Part shown: positions 15,409 to 23,390 of the stretch, piece after piece
Layout of the letters: each line of letters opens with the position of its first letter
How positions within the stretch are numbered: the stretch's first letter is position 1
Assembly: GCA_964555255.1 (NCBI GenBank)
Contig: CAZKRG010000001.1
Location: 3,992-67,991, forward strand
DNA from: VGJV01 sp964555255
Lineage (GTDB): Bacteria; Patescibacteriota; Minisyncoccia; UBA6257; 2-01-FULL-56-20
DNA length: 64,000 bases
Reading direction: 5' to 3'
Notes under the pieces: generated by a model
What the model saw: only the letters and a program-made list of their open reading frames with translations
Told to the model about the DNA's origin: nothing
The model's database searches: none
Translations under genes and position numbers: made by a program

Positions 15409-15891
15409 TTAAGTACTAGTAGTACCCGTCGGGGGAGGGAGGGGAGGTTGGGGAGTAAAGGGTTGTACATCGGATATTTCCAATATCCTGTTCGCATCCA
15501 AATAGACCCCATAGGATCGGATGATGCTAGTTTTGGAATTCCCGCAGTCAGGCACTGCGGGAGCAGACGTGGTAAGTTCGTTTCCACCCGCCTCATAACA
15601 ACGAACATCTGCGGCGGCTCCATTGGAAAATTGGGAGAGAGGAGCAGTGGCATTCGTACTCGTAGGATACGTATATCGATAGAGCCCCCATTCAAGTCCG
15701 GCATCCGCCGCGGCAATGGCATTCGTGGACGCTTGAGAATCACTCGCCTCTCGGATTTGAGAAGTCATGAGAAGTCCCGCTACAACAGTTACTCCCAAAA
15801 ATATTCCTCCAAGCGCCACAATGGAAATAATCATGACCTGTCCAGAGCGAAAACAGGAAATTTGCCGAGAATAATGAAAATTCCCCATCAT
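15409..15891 (-). CDS. PilX-like pilus assembly protein
   Basis: Membrane-anchored minor component of the type IV pilus. From ATG 15891 the N-terminus is MMGNFHYSRQISCFRSGQVM, followed by a hydrophobic segment (IISIVALGGIFLGVTVVAGLL) and ASTNAIAAADAGLEWGLYRY, a pattern common in PilX/PulK-like N-termini. The C-terminus is Pro/Thr-rich. The start overlaps the upstream stop as ATGA, so translation is coupled. It is the last gene of the prepilin operon, 5 bp before ligA. Confidence 0.7.
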   Translation of the reverse strand: MMGNFHYSRQISCFRSGQVMIISIVALGGIFLGVTVVAGLLMTSQIREASDSQASTNAIAAADAGLEWGLYRYTYPTSTNATAPLSQFSNGAAADVRCYEAGGNELTTSAPAVPDCGNSKTSIIRSYGVYLDANRILEISDVQPFTPQPPLPPPTGTTST

Positions 15892-16883
15892 TTGAAGATA
15901 TTTTGTACCGTACACACTCTTTGCTGGTTCACGAGAACCGAATCGTAGGTAGGAGGAGTAGCGTTCTCCCCGCGCGGGGGAGTAGTTTCTCCACAAGCTC
16001 GCGCAAAACTCTTATTGTAAAACGTGGTCGGAAGTTCATCCACACAGTATTGTCCTTCAGCCATGTTAAAAACTGTTCCTTTGATATCTCCCCCGAAAAG
16101 ACAAATATCCGCGTCCGCATTGGCAGTATAGTAATTTTTACATACCCCTTTATTAGTAAGGTAATCTCGATCCTTGCTGATTTCGCTCTGTTGATCTATC
16201 AGAGAAAGCGGATTCCCATTTTTATCTCGAAGAGACGCCACGTAATTCTCAAGGGTAAGGCAGGGACGAACGCGACGCCCCATAATGGTCAAAACGAACG
16301 CATCAGGAGTGGCAGTTCCCCCCGAAACAAATTTTTGTACTACAACCGTGGGGGGAATATCATCAATCAACCGGGCGCTTACCGTAGTTTGAAACTGAAT
16401 AATATCCTGAGTAATCGCGGGATCTGACGAATTTGGTGCGGCTTTGAGCGCAAGAGTGACCCGAGGTGGATATCCATCGTTCAAAGGGCTACTCCCCTGC
16501 ACCAGAAGAAAACTGGCATTCACGATCAAAACATTATCGCTTGTGATCTTTTTTTCCGATCCTCCAACCGCCCGCCAAAGCGCCTGATCATGCCACAAAT
16601 AAGTAACACTCTCCTGTCGAGCATTGGTAAATTGCAGGGTGGAAGGTCCCGAAGGATTCGAGAATTCCCCCCCCGTACGAACCTCCCGTGCAAAAATCTC
16701 GAGCGCCTGATTCAAACTAGTATTTACAGAAAGTAATGATTGCGTTTGCCGTTGAAGCCGAAGCGCGCGCGTAAATCCACCCACCGCAATTGTTACAACC
16801 ACGCTGAAGAGCGCAATTGAAATAAGCAGCTCAATAATAGTGAACCCTTCTCGGCGACGCGAATTGAAAATTGAATGCTTCAT
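15888..16883 (-). CDS. PilW-like prepilin
   Basis: Type IV prepilin with cleavage motif G-FTIIELLISIALFSVVV near the N-terminus, followed by a long globular domain (331 residues in all) rich in beta-strand segments and several Cys (about 5 in the last 100 residues). PilW-type minor pilins have this size. Start ATG 16883 overlaps the stop of the preceding gene by 4 bp; a Met 12 nt upstream is less likely. Prepilin peptidase (18206-19081) in the same cluster would process it. Confidence 0.8.
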   Translation of the reverse strand: MKHSIFNSRRREGFTIIELLISIALFSVVVTIAVGGFTRALRLQRQTQSLLSVNTSLNQALEIFAREVRTGGEFSNPSGPSTLQFTNARQESVTYLWHDQALWRAVGGSEKKITSDNVLIVNASFLLVQGSSPLNDGYPPRVTLALKAAPNSSDPAITQDIIQFQTTVSARLIDDIPPTVVVQKFVSGGTATPDAFVLTIMGRRVRPCLTLENYVASLRDKNGNPLSLIDQQSEISKDRDYLTNKGVCKNYYTANADADICLFGGDIKGTVFNMAEGQYCVDELPTTFYNKSFARACGETTPPRGENATPPTYDSVLVNQQRVCTVQNIFK

Positions 16884-17494
16884 CTCCGTCGCCAATTAAA
16901 AAAACGATCCTCGACCGTGGCGCTAAAAGTGCCCCCTCCTCGCGTCACCCACCTTACAAGAGATTCCACCTTAATTTCGTCGGGGTTCCCGATTGGGTTA
17001 CTAGAACTCTTGCTCGGATTCGGAGTGACAGTAATTTTCCGGGTAAAAATAGTAGGCGTTCCTCCGTTCGCATATCCATAATGCCCAGTACTGTCAAGTA
17101 AAAGATATCTCCCCTGATACGAATTTCCAGCAGTGAAAACTGCCCCTGGACATTCATTTGCACTCCGCACCGCAAAGTAGGATGTCCAATCAGCTTCATA
17201 CGATCCCTCACTTTGAAAACCACTATTCCATACGCAATTTTGATTGAAATTCTGCAGGAATGCAATATTCGCATCCACCACATTTTTTACCAGTTCCACT
17301 CCCTCCAACGCCAAGTAGTTCCCAACATAAGAATCCGCAACCACCCGGTTTAAACTCAAGGATTTGGCGAGAAGAGTAATCATTCCTAGAAAAGAGAACA
17401 CCAGCACCCCCAATGCGATCATAGCTTCCACAATGTAGAACCCATGACGTTGAGTGGGAAGTGGGAAATGGGAAATGGGAAATACTCGATGCAT
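16880..17494 (-). CDS. PilV-like prepilin
   Basis: 204 residues. Prepilin signature HG-FYIVEAMIALGVLVFSFLGM (Gly at the cleavage site, Glu at +5 of the helix), then a short globular domain with two Cys about 40 residues apart. The preceding leader peptide MHRVFPISHFPLPTQR is encoded by four 7-bp repeats (GTGGGAA/ATGGGAA, 17454-17481), so the leader length may vary between strains. Coupled to the PilW-like gene. Confidence 0.8.
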   Translation of the reverse strand: MHRVFPISHFPLPTQRHGFYIVEAMIALGVLVFSFLGMITLLAKSLSLNRVVADSYVGNYLALEGVELVKNVVDANIAFLQNFNQNCVWNSGFQSEGSYEADWTSYFAVRSANECPGAVFTAGNSYQGRYLLLDSTGHYGYANGGTPTIFTRKITVTPNPSKSSSNPIGNPDEIKVESLVRWVTRGGGTFSATVEDRFFNWRRR

Positions 17495-17539
17495 ACAGTT
17501 ATATTATAACCCTCTTCGCAAGACGAAGGCATGCCGAGT

Positions 17540-18163
17540 TTAAAAACTGACCTCTCCTCCCGACGTCACCGTCACCGTCCCCGTCGCGTTCCCCTGTATG
17601 GTTTGGAGACTCACCAACCCCCGATCACCGGCAACCCTCGCACCGTCCGCCCACACGAGCGTGGTAGGGTCCGGGGTAAGGAAAAATACCATGTCGAGCC
17701 GCGGAGAAGGGGAAGGGGAAACAAAACGCACTCCCTCTTCCAAAGTAAGGGATTCCATTTGTTGATAATTATTCGCATTCGTTACGTCAAGACGCTGGCT
17801 GCCGGCTCGCAAGGCACTACAAGGCGACTGCGCTCCCGATGGGGAAGCAGGTAAGGAGTAGGAAAAAAGATAGAGAGGGGAACCAGAAGCGGAATAATCA
17901 ATCCACACTCCGTATCCGCACGGCCGGCTCAAGTTGCTTCGTAAGCGAGTGGATAATGTGAGCGCCTTCGCTTTTAGGATAAACTGCCCCACTTCCACCC
18001 GCTCGATAGAAAGCGCGGTCGTATATTGGCTCACGAGAGAATATTGCAGCGCAAACGCCGAAAGAATAATAGAAACTGACACTACTACTAATATTTCGAC
18101 GAGAGTAAACCCTCCATGCCGAGTGGAAGGTGGGAAGCGAGGAGAGAGAAGGAATCGGAACAT
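17540..18163 (-). CDS. FimT/GspH-like prepilin
   Basis: 207 residues. Cleavage motif GG-FTLVEILVVVSVSIILSAFAL, then a single globular domain. The size and N-terminal position in the operon match FimT/GspH pseudopilins that prime pilus assembly; in competence systems such proteins can bind DNA. The leader again contains short 7-bp units (GTGGAAG, GTGGGAA). Cys at about residues 83 and 110 may form a disulfide. Confidence 0.75.
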   Translation of the reverse strand: MFRFLLSPRFPPSTRHGGFTLVEILVVVSVSIILSAFALQYSLVSQYTTALSIERVEVGQFILKAKALTLSTRLRSNLSRPCGYGVWIDYSASGSPLYLFSYSLPASPSGAQSPCSALRAGSQRLDVTNANNYQQMESLTLEEGVRFVSPSPSPRLDMVFFLTPDPTTLVWADGARVAGDRGLVSLQTIQGNATGTVTVTSGGEVSF

Positions 18164-18205
18164 ACATATAGTATATCTTCTTTATAAAAAATCCGAGAAG
18201 GGGGA

Positions 18206-19081
18206 CTATCCAAGAAACACTCCCAAATACCACCGGATGAACTCAAATCCGCCGAAAAACACAAAGGTACTCGCTAGCGCGAGGAACGGCCCAAATGCCA
18301 ATGAACTCTTTAAAGTTTTCCTTCCCCACGCCATCCCCGCGACCCCCGCAAGTGCCCCGAACACAAACGCAACTCCAAGAAGTACGACAATGTCCGGCCA
18401 GCTGAAGAGCAACCCTAATGCCGCCGCCAACTTTACATCTCCCATACCCATCCCCCGTCCACGACTCACTATAAAAATAAATCCTGTGAGCGCTCCCCCT
18501 ATAAATAACCCTGCCAACTTATTCACCCACACGACGGGCGATAGCCAAAAAAGAAGTCCGTACGACCCGAGAAATGATTCGCCAGTCGCTCCCGAGGGGA
18601 AAATAATCAACAACGCAAGAGCTGCAACGCAAAGGAGAACAATGTGAATTTCATCGGGAATAATCCGGAGGCGGAAGTCGATTGCGGCCATAAGGAGGAG
18701 AAGAAGGAACACAATTATCCAAAGCGCCGAGAGCTCCACGAGCGGTAGAGGAGTAAGAAAAGGAAAAAGAAAATGAAGACGGATCGGCACGAACAAAAAT
18801 AAAAGGCCAGCAAGAAGCTCCACGAGCGGATACTGCACACTCAACCTCGCGCGGCACGCCCGACACCTCCCCCGCTGGACAACATAGCTCACCACCGGGA
18901 TAAGCTCATACCACCGGAGCGCTTTCCCGCAATGTATACACCGCGATCGTCGGGACGCTCGTCTTGGAACCAACCCAAGCGCCTCTCGGGAAAAAAGAAA
19001 CCTGTCAGAATCGTAGCGAAACGCAAGCACATTGAGGAAACTTCCCACCGCGAGGCCAAATATGAATAAAATAAACTCCAT
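18206..19081 (-). CDS. pilD: Prepilin peptidase / N-methyltransferase PilD
   Basis: Aspartic protease of the inner membrane that cleaves and methylates prepilins. 291 residues. The N-terminal methylase part carries two CxxC pairs (CIHC and CRAC); the two catalytic Asp are in AAIDFRLRIIPDE and GMGMGDVKLAAALG. Eight or so hydrophobic segments. It lies in the pilus operon. A fragment of a second copy of its N-terminus is found just upstream at about 19.5 kb. Confidence 0.95.
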   Translation of the reverse strand: MEFILFIFGLAVGSFLNVLAFRYDSDRFLFSREALGLVPRRASRRSRCIHCGKALRWYELIPVVSYVVQRGRCRACRARLSVQYPLVELLAGLLFLFVPIRLHFLFPFLTPLPLVELSALWIIVFLLLLLMAAIDFRLRIIPDEIHIVLLCVAALALLIIFPSGATGESFLGSYGLLFWLSPVVWVNKLAGLFIGGALTGFIFIVSRGRGMGMGDVKLAAALGLLFSWPDIVVLLGVAFVFGALAGVAGMAWGRKTLKSSLAFGPFLALASTFVFFGGFEFIRWYLGVFLG

Positions 19082-19091
19082 TGCGGAGCCG

Positions 19092-19391
19092 TTATTTCAC
19101 GATACTATTTTTCTTCTCCAGACGATTCACGCGCGAATAAAGTGCATGAATGTCCACTTCCATGAGAGAAACAACTCTCGCAAGCGGACCGAGAATGCTT
19201 TTTACTTCCCGAATTTCAAATTCCAATACATCCAAACGATAATCTACCCCATCAAGCCGACCGTCTATCCCATTAAGCCGTTCGTCTATACCCTTAAAGT
19301 GCACATCATTTTCCGCAAACCCACGTTGCACCATGCGCGAAAGCTGTTCCATTGTAACATCTTGTCTTTGAACCACAAAGAGAGCATACAT
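19092..19391 (-). CDS. Small coiled-coil protein
   Basis: Up to 99 residues, with a repeated seven-residue pattern FKGIDERLNGIDGRLDGVDYRLDVLE, predicting a parallel coiled coil. Similar repeats are frequent in small CPR proteins. The translation start may be ATG 19352 (MEQLSRMVQRGF), which gives 86 residues. It lies 10 nt before pilD; function unknown. Confidence 0.6.
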   Translation of the reverse strand: MYALFVVQRQDVTMEQLSRMVQRGFAENDVHFKGIDERLNGIDGRLDGVDYRLDVLEFEIREVKSILGPLARVVSLMEVDIHALYSRVNRLEKKNSIVK

Positions 19392-19436
19392 CCTCCACCC
19401 TCACTGTCAAACTTCTCTCTCTAAATTTCTCCCAAC

Positions 19437-19538
19437 TTGCTCTTGTAAGAAAAGTAAGGATCATAGCGAAACACAAGCATATTCAAAAACTCTCGAACGA
19501 AGGTCAAACCAAAAATAAAGAGAATTGCGGTAAACACA
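19437..19538 (-). pseudogene. Remnant of a second prepilin peptidase N-terminus
   Basis: The minus strand reads TAILFIFGLTFVREFLNMLV then FRYDPYF, which parallels the PilD start EFILFIFGLAVGSFLNVLAF then RYDSDRF. DNA identity is also visible (AGCGAAAC.CAAGCA.ATT). Nothing of the remaining gene is left. The fragment abuts the IS200 remnant, so a duplication or a swap of pilD by the element is plausible. Confidence 0.6.
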
Positions 19539-19562
19539 AAAATAATAATAACTTAATAAACC

Positions 19563-20005
19563 ACTCCGCACTGAAAGTGCGGAGTATTCTTTGTGGCGGC
19601 TCATATCTGCTCGTTCGGATGGAATCCGAACTAGCTCATCACAATAAACGTTTTGTCCTCGTCCTCCTCCTTCTTGCCTTGTTCCTCTATATAGTATTTG
19701 GCGATGGTGCTCTCGGTGATAGTTCCGGTGGTGCAGCAGAAATACCCGATCTGCCACATATACTGTCCCCAGAAGGTCTTCCCAAGTTTGAGGAACTCCA
19801 TCTGGAGTTTGCGGGAGGATTCCCCCTTGAGATGCTGGACGATCCTGCTCACAGCAATGTACGGTGGTATTTCGAGGAGCATATGCACATGGTCGGAACC
19901 AATAGCGCCTTTCAAGATGTCCGCTTTCTCGGTGCTGCAGATTTGCCGGAGGATGTCGCGGAGTCGCTGGGCAATAACCCACCCGCCGAAAGGCGGGTGG
20001 GTTAT
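19563..20005. mobile_element. IS200/IS605-type remnant between two hairpins
   Basis: A perfect hairpin ACTCCGCAC-TGAAA-GTGCGGAGT (19563-19585) lies on one side and a 14-bp hairpin (19974-20005, ATAACCCACCCGCC and complement, GAAA loop) on the other. The truncated TnpA lies between. A further hairpin GTTCGGAT/ATCCGAAC is at about 19613-19631. The 19974-20005 hairpin could also act as terminator for the pilin gene. Confidence 0.6.
19631..19978 (-). pseudogene. tnpA: IS200 TnpA (Y1 HUH transposase), N-terminally truncated
   Basis: Readable from AQRLRDILRQICSTEKADIL through GAIGSDHVHMLLEIPPYIAV (the HUH motif as HVH), HLKGESSRKLQMEF, FWGQYMWQIGYFCCTTG and YYIEEQ with the catalytic Tyr. The first 30 or so residues, including the start, are missing. 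It lies between the pilin gene and the pilD copy fragment. Confidence 0.8.
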
Positions 20006-20032
20006 ACAACATACAAGAAAGCAAGAACACTC

Positions 20033-20521
20033 TTAAAGAGTCACACAATACTTTACACCAGTACCATTACCTCCAGTACCATCACTGCCACTATTACACT
20101 TAGTAACAACCGAATCCGTGTAACTACTCTTGAGGAGTGGGCTATTGGCATCTTCAAGATAGGCTTCTAAAACATATTGAGATCCATCTGAATTGAGATA
20201 ATACCAATAGCTGGATCCTGAAGTTGGATCGGACGGCACCTGATAAATACCTATATTCGCATTCGTAAGGATCGAACCAAGACCGTTAGCTCCACTCACA
20301 GTTATTGAACTGTTCCTCGCACCCGGATACGCACCAGTCTTGTTATAATACAAGGCAATCCCATTCTGAAGATTCCGTAAGTCCGCAACTCGCCGCGCAT
20401 CACGCCCCGCACGCTGTGTAGGCCCAAGCCCCACCAAGATGACCGAGGCCAAAATACCAATGATGGCGACCACGATCAAAAGTTCGATGAGTGTAAACCC
20501 CTTCTTCGATAATAATTGCAT
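20033..20521 (-). CDS. Type IV pilin (PilA/PulG-like major pilin candidate)
   Basis: 162 residues from ATG 20521. N-terminus MQLLSKKG-FTLIELLIVVAIIGILASVIL is the canonical pilin signal with Glu5. The globular part resembles PulG/pseudopilins (ARRVADLRNLQNGIALYYNK) and ends in a Gly/Thr-rich tail with two Cys (CNSGSD .. KYC) that may close a D-region loop. It has its own strong promoter, so it is a good candidate for the major subunit. The upstream gene pilC is on the same strand. Confidence 0.85.
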   Translation of the reverse strand: MQLLSKKGFTLIELLIVVAIIGILASVILVGLGPTQRAGRDARRVADLRNLQNGIALYYNKTGAYPGARNSSITVSGANGLGSILTNANIGIYQVPSDPTSGSSYWYYLNSDGSQYVLEAYLEDANSPLLKSSYTDSVVTKCNSGSDGTGGNGTGVKYCVTL

Positions 20522-20561
20522 AATCTGAGTATACCACACTCGACCTTTCCTGATTGCTACA

Positions 20562-20570
20562 ATTATAGCA
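20562..20570 (-). promoter_or_regulatory. Extended -10 promoter for the pilin gene
   Basis: On the minus strand TGC TATAAT: a perfect -10 with a TGn extension, about 40 nt before the pilin start codon. A TTGGCG lies 14 nt upstream, too close for an ideal -35, which fits an extended -10 promoter. Confidence 0.55.
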
Positions 20571-20619
20571 TAAATACCATACGCCAATGTGGATAACCCC
20601 TCACTAGAAATAGCCAAAT

Positions 20620-21831
20620 TTAGCCGAATGAAGTGGTGAGTTGGTAAAGCGGCATAAGAATGGACGCGAAGAGAAATCCCACAAGGATACCGATACCCGC
20701 AATCATGAGCGGTTGGATTAAATTCACAATGTTATTGATCGCATCATCCGCCTCTCGTTCATAAAACGTGGCAATGCGTCCAAACATCTGGCTCAACTGT
20801 CCGCTCGCTTCCCCTACCGCCACCATTTGGGAAATAAGCGACGGGAAATAATCGGGGTACCGCGCAATGGTTTGCGACATCGTTTCTCCCCCGCGCACCC
20901 CCTCCGAAACTTCATGGAGAAGATCTTCGTAGAGCGCGTTCGACACCACATGACTCACAATTTCTAACGCCTGTGCCACAGGAATACCTCCCTTCAAAAG
21001 CAGCGATATAGTATACGAAAATCGCGAGAGCACGATGGGGAGATAAATCCGGTTCACGAATGGCAGCCTCACTTTAGCATCATCCAAAATCGCGCGTCCC
21101 TCTGGAGAGCGAAAGTAATCCACTCCCATGAGCGTTGCAAATACTCCGCCAAGCAAAACAAGAGGCCACCATACTCCAAAGAAATCCCCTGCCCCGAGAA
21201 GGATTTTTGTAAGGATCGGCAAGTCAACCTTAGAGTTTTGGAAAATTGGTTTGATTTGGGGAAATACAAACGTAACCAGAATGAATGCCACAACAATGAA
21301 AAGTCCCACAATGAGCGCCGGATAGGTAAGTGCACTCAAGGTCTTACTGATAAGCAAATCTTCTTTCTCGGTATAGTCGGCAAGAAATTGCATCACCTCC
21401 TCGAGTTTCCCGGTAGTCTCCGACGCCCGCACCATCGCCACATAAAATTCCGAGAATATCTCCCCGCGGCGCTCCATCGCTTGTGAAAAAGGCAGCCCGG
21501 AATCTATGTCTTCCGCCACTGCAAATACCGCTTCCTTGAGCGCAGGATTCGCCGTTTGCTTCTGAAGGTTACGCAGTGCCGCCGCCAAAGGGATCCGCGC
21601 TTCGAGAAGAGTTGAAAGCTGGCGAAAAAAAATCACTTTATCCTTCCGCCGCACACGATTAAAATATGCCAAGAAACGATCAGTCCAGCTCTTCCCTTGC
21701 GCCGAAGTGATGCTTAAAACAAAAAGATTATGGCTCGAAAGGATAGCAACGGCGGCTTCCCGGTTAGGGGCTTCCACAAATCCCACCTGATCCTCTCCTT
21801 CCTTGGTTTTTGCCTGATATTTAAACTTCAT
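20620..21831 (-). CDS. pilC: Type IV pilus inner-membrane platform protein PilC
   Basis: 403 residues with two tandem T2SF (GspF) domains. The first has FFRQLSTLLEARIPLAAALRNL and the second FSYTISLLLKGGIPVAQALEIV, each with the conserved hydrophobic helices; the final segment is a membrane helix with GILVGFLFASILMPLY. It couples the PilB/PilT motors to the pilus base. The N-terminus MKFKYQAKTKEGE is typical, fixing the start at 21831. Confidence 0.95.
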   Translation of the reverse strand: MKFKYQAKTKEGEDQVGFVEAPNREAAVAILSSHNLFVLSITSAQGKSWTDRFLAYFNRVRRKDKVIFFRQLSTLLEARIPLAAALRNLQKQTANPALKEAVFAVAEDIDSGLPFSQAMERRGEIFSEFYVAMVRASETTGKLEEVMQFLADYTEKEDLLISKTLSALTYPALIVGLFIVVAFILVTFVFPQIKPIFQNSKVDLPILTKILLGAGDFFGVWWPLVLLGGVFATLMGVDYFRSPEGRAILDDAKVRLPFVNRIYLPIVLSRFSYTISLLLKGGIPVAQALEIVSHVVSNALYEDLLHEVSEGVRGGETMSQTIARYPDYFPSLISQMVAVGEASGQLSQMFGRIATFYEREADDAINNIVNLIQPLMIAGIGILVGFLFASILMPLYQLTTSFG

Positions 21832-21832
21832 A

Positions 21833-22306
21833 ATACCAATATACTAATTGTACCAATGATACGAATAATACAAATAAAGAGTTATGCGAACTTGGAACGC
21901 GATGCAGTATCGATACGCACGACACGCACGGGTTTTATATACTTATTCCGAAAATTAACGAGAAACCCCAGCTTTAACTCGGTCACTTGCAGGTAATGCC
22001 GGATCTGAAAATAATCTTCTTTAGTAACGAACCGTTTTGCCTTTGTTTCTAAAACAATTTTGTCGTCTATTAAAAAATCAGTTGTGTTGCCAATGCCTGC
22101 AATGGAAAATTCTCTTTGATAAGGAACTCTCGATTCTTGCAACTTCCTTTCAAGGGCATCGCAATACTGCTTTTCTCGGGCGAATCCACCTTCATCATTC
22201 TGAACCGTAAAACACATACCGGTGACGAGATGCGACAATTCCGGATATGTTATTTTGTTCTTATTCGTATTATTTGTAACATTCGCATACATTCGTATAT
22301 TGGTAT
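21833..22306. repeat. 12-bp inverted repeats bounding an inserted gene
   Basis: ATACCAATATAC (21833-21844) abuts the pilC start codon and GTATATTGGTAT (22295-22306) abuts the pilT stop codon; they are exact reverse complements. The GxxExxY gene lies between them. The arrangement looks like a small cassette inserted exactly into the pilT-pilC junction. Confidence 0.7.
21882..22292 (-). CDS. GxxExxY-family protein
   Basis: 136 residues with the name-giving motif as GGFAREKQYCDALERKL, followed by the PD-(D/E)xK-like core TTDFLIDDKIVLETKAKRFV and the tail YLQVTELKLGFLVNFRNKYI. Members are small proteins with a nuclease-like fold, widespread in environmental bacteria, of unknown function. It interrupts the otherwise tight pilT-pilC order and is flanked by inverted repeats, suggesting a recent arrival. 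Confidence 0.85.
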   Translation of the reverse strand: MYANVTNNTNKNKITYPELSHLVTGMCFTVQNDEGGFAREKQYCDALERKLQESRVPYQREFSIAGIGNTTDFLIDDKIVLETKAKRFVTKEDYFQIRHYLQVTELKLGFLVNFRNKYIKPVRVVRIDTASRSKFA

Positions 22307-23379
22307 CACAGTCGCTCCAAAAGTATCCGCAACTCCGCCGGATTTAGAGAATACAACTCCGCATTTTCGAGGGAAATTTCTTTGCTTTTCACGAGGAGCG
22401 CAAGCGACCGGTTCAGCGTAATCATCCCCTCCTGAAGACTTGTCTCAATCACGAGATCGATCTGATATACTTTCCGTTCGCGGATAAGGTTCCGGATCGC
22501 AGGATTCACCAACATGATTTCGTTCGCTGGAATTCTGCCTCCGGAAGTTCTCGGCAAAAGCCGCTGAGAAACGATTGCCACGAGTGTAGCAGCGAGCTGC
22601 GAAATGACTTGTCCCTGCTGCTCCGCGGGGAATGTGTCGATAATGCGGTCAATGGTCTGCGAGGCGGAGTTGGTGTGGAGCGTAGAAAACACAAGGTGTC
22701 CCGTCTCCGCTGCGGTCATTGCAGTTGCAATGGAAGCTGCATCGCGCATTTCTCCAATCATAATAACGTCAGGATCCTGCCGAAGCACAGTGCGCAAGGC
22801 ATCGTGGAAAGTTGACGTATCACTCCCCACCTCTCGCTGGGAAATGATGCTCTTGTCCTGCGTAAAAAGATATTCAATCGGATCTTCGACGGTGATAAGG
22901 TGATCGGCCCGAGTATGATTCACCTCATCTAAAAGTGCTGCGAGCGTGGTAGATTTTCCATGTCCTGCGGGGCCTACCACCAGCACAAATCCCTGTGAGA
23001 GCTTTGGGAACTCATGTAAAATCGGCGGAAGATTTAATTCTTCGAGCGTCCGGATCCGTGCGGGAATAACACGCAACGCCGCCGCGGCATACCCTCGCTG
23101 ATAATATACATTCACCCGGAACCGTACCTTGTCTTCGAGATTGTATGCAAAGTCAAGTTGCCGTTCTTTTTCGAACCGCGCTTTCTGTTCCGATGTGAGA
23201 AGTACTGTAACCAACCCCTCTGCCGCTTCCGGCGTCATAATCTGTTCTTTTTGTAACGGAACAAGTACCCCGTCTATCCGGAGCGTAGGCCTCCTCCCCA
23301 CGGCCAAATGCAAATCCGACGCATTCTGTTGGGCAGCCGCGACGAGTAATTCTTTAAGTTGTACTCGATAATCCATCAC
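22306..23379 (-). CDS. pilT: Pilus retraction ATPase PilT
   Basis: 357-residue hexameric ATPase that depolymerises pili, giving twitching and DNA uptake. Motifs: N-terminal ASDLHLAVGRRPTLRIDG, Walker A GPAGHGKSTTLAALL (about residue 135), Asp box, Walker B IMIGEMRD and His box HLVFSTLHTNSASQTIDRI. A C-terminal helical part follows. Walker A has GHGKST in place of the common GSGKST. 11 nt downstream of pilB. Confidence 0.95.
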   Translation of the reverse strand: MMDYRVQLKELLVAAAQQNASDLHLAVGRRPTLRIDGVLVPLQKEQIMTPEAAEGLVTVLLTSEQKARFEKERQLDFAYNLEDKVRFRVNVYYQRGYAAAALRVIPARIRTLEELNLPPILHEFPKLSQGFVLVVGPAGHGKSTTLAALLDEVNHTRADHLITVEDPIEYLFTQDKSIISQREVGSDTSTFHDALRTVLRQDPDVIMIGEMRDAASIATAMTAAETGHLVFSTLHTNSASQTIDRIIDTFPAEQQGQVISQLAATLVAIVSQRLLPRTSGGRIPANEIMLVNPAIRNLIRERKVYQIDLVIETSLQEGMITLNRSLALLVKSKEISLENAELYSLNPAELRILLERL

Positions 23380-23390
23380 TCACTATTCTA

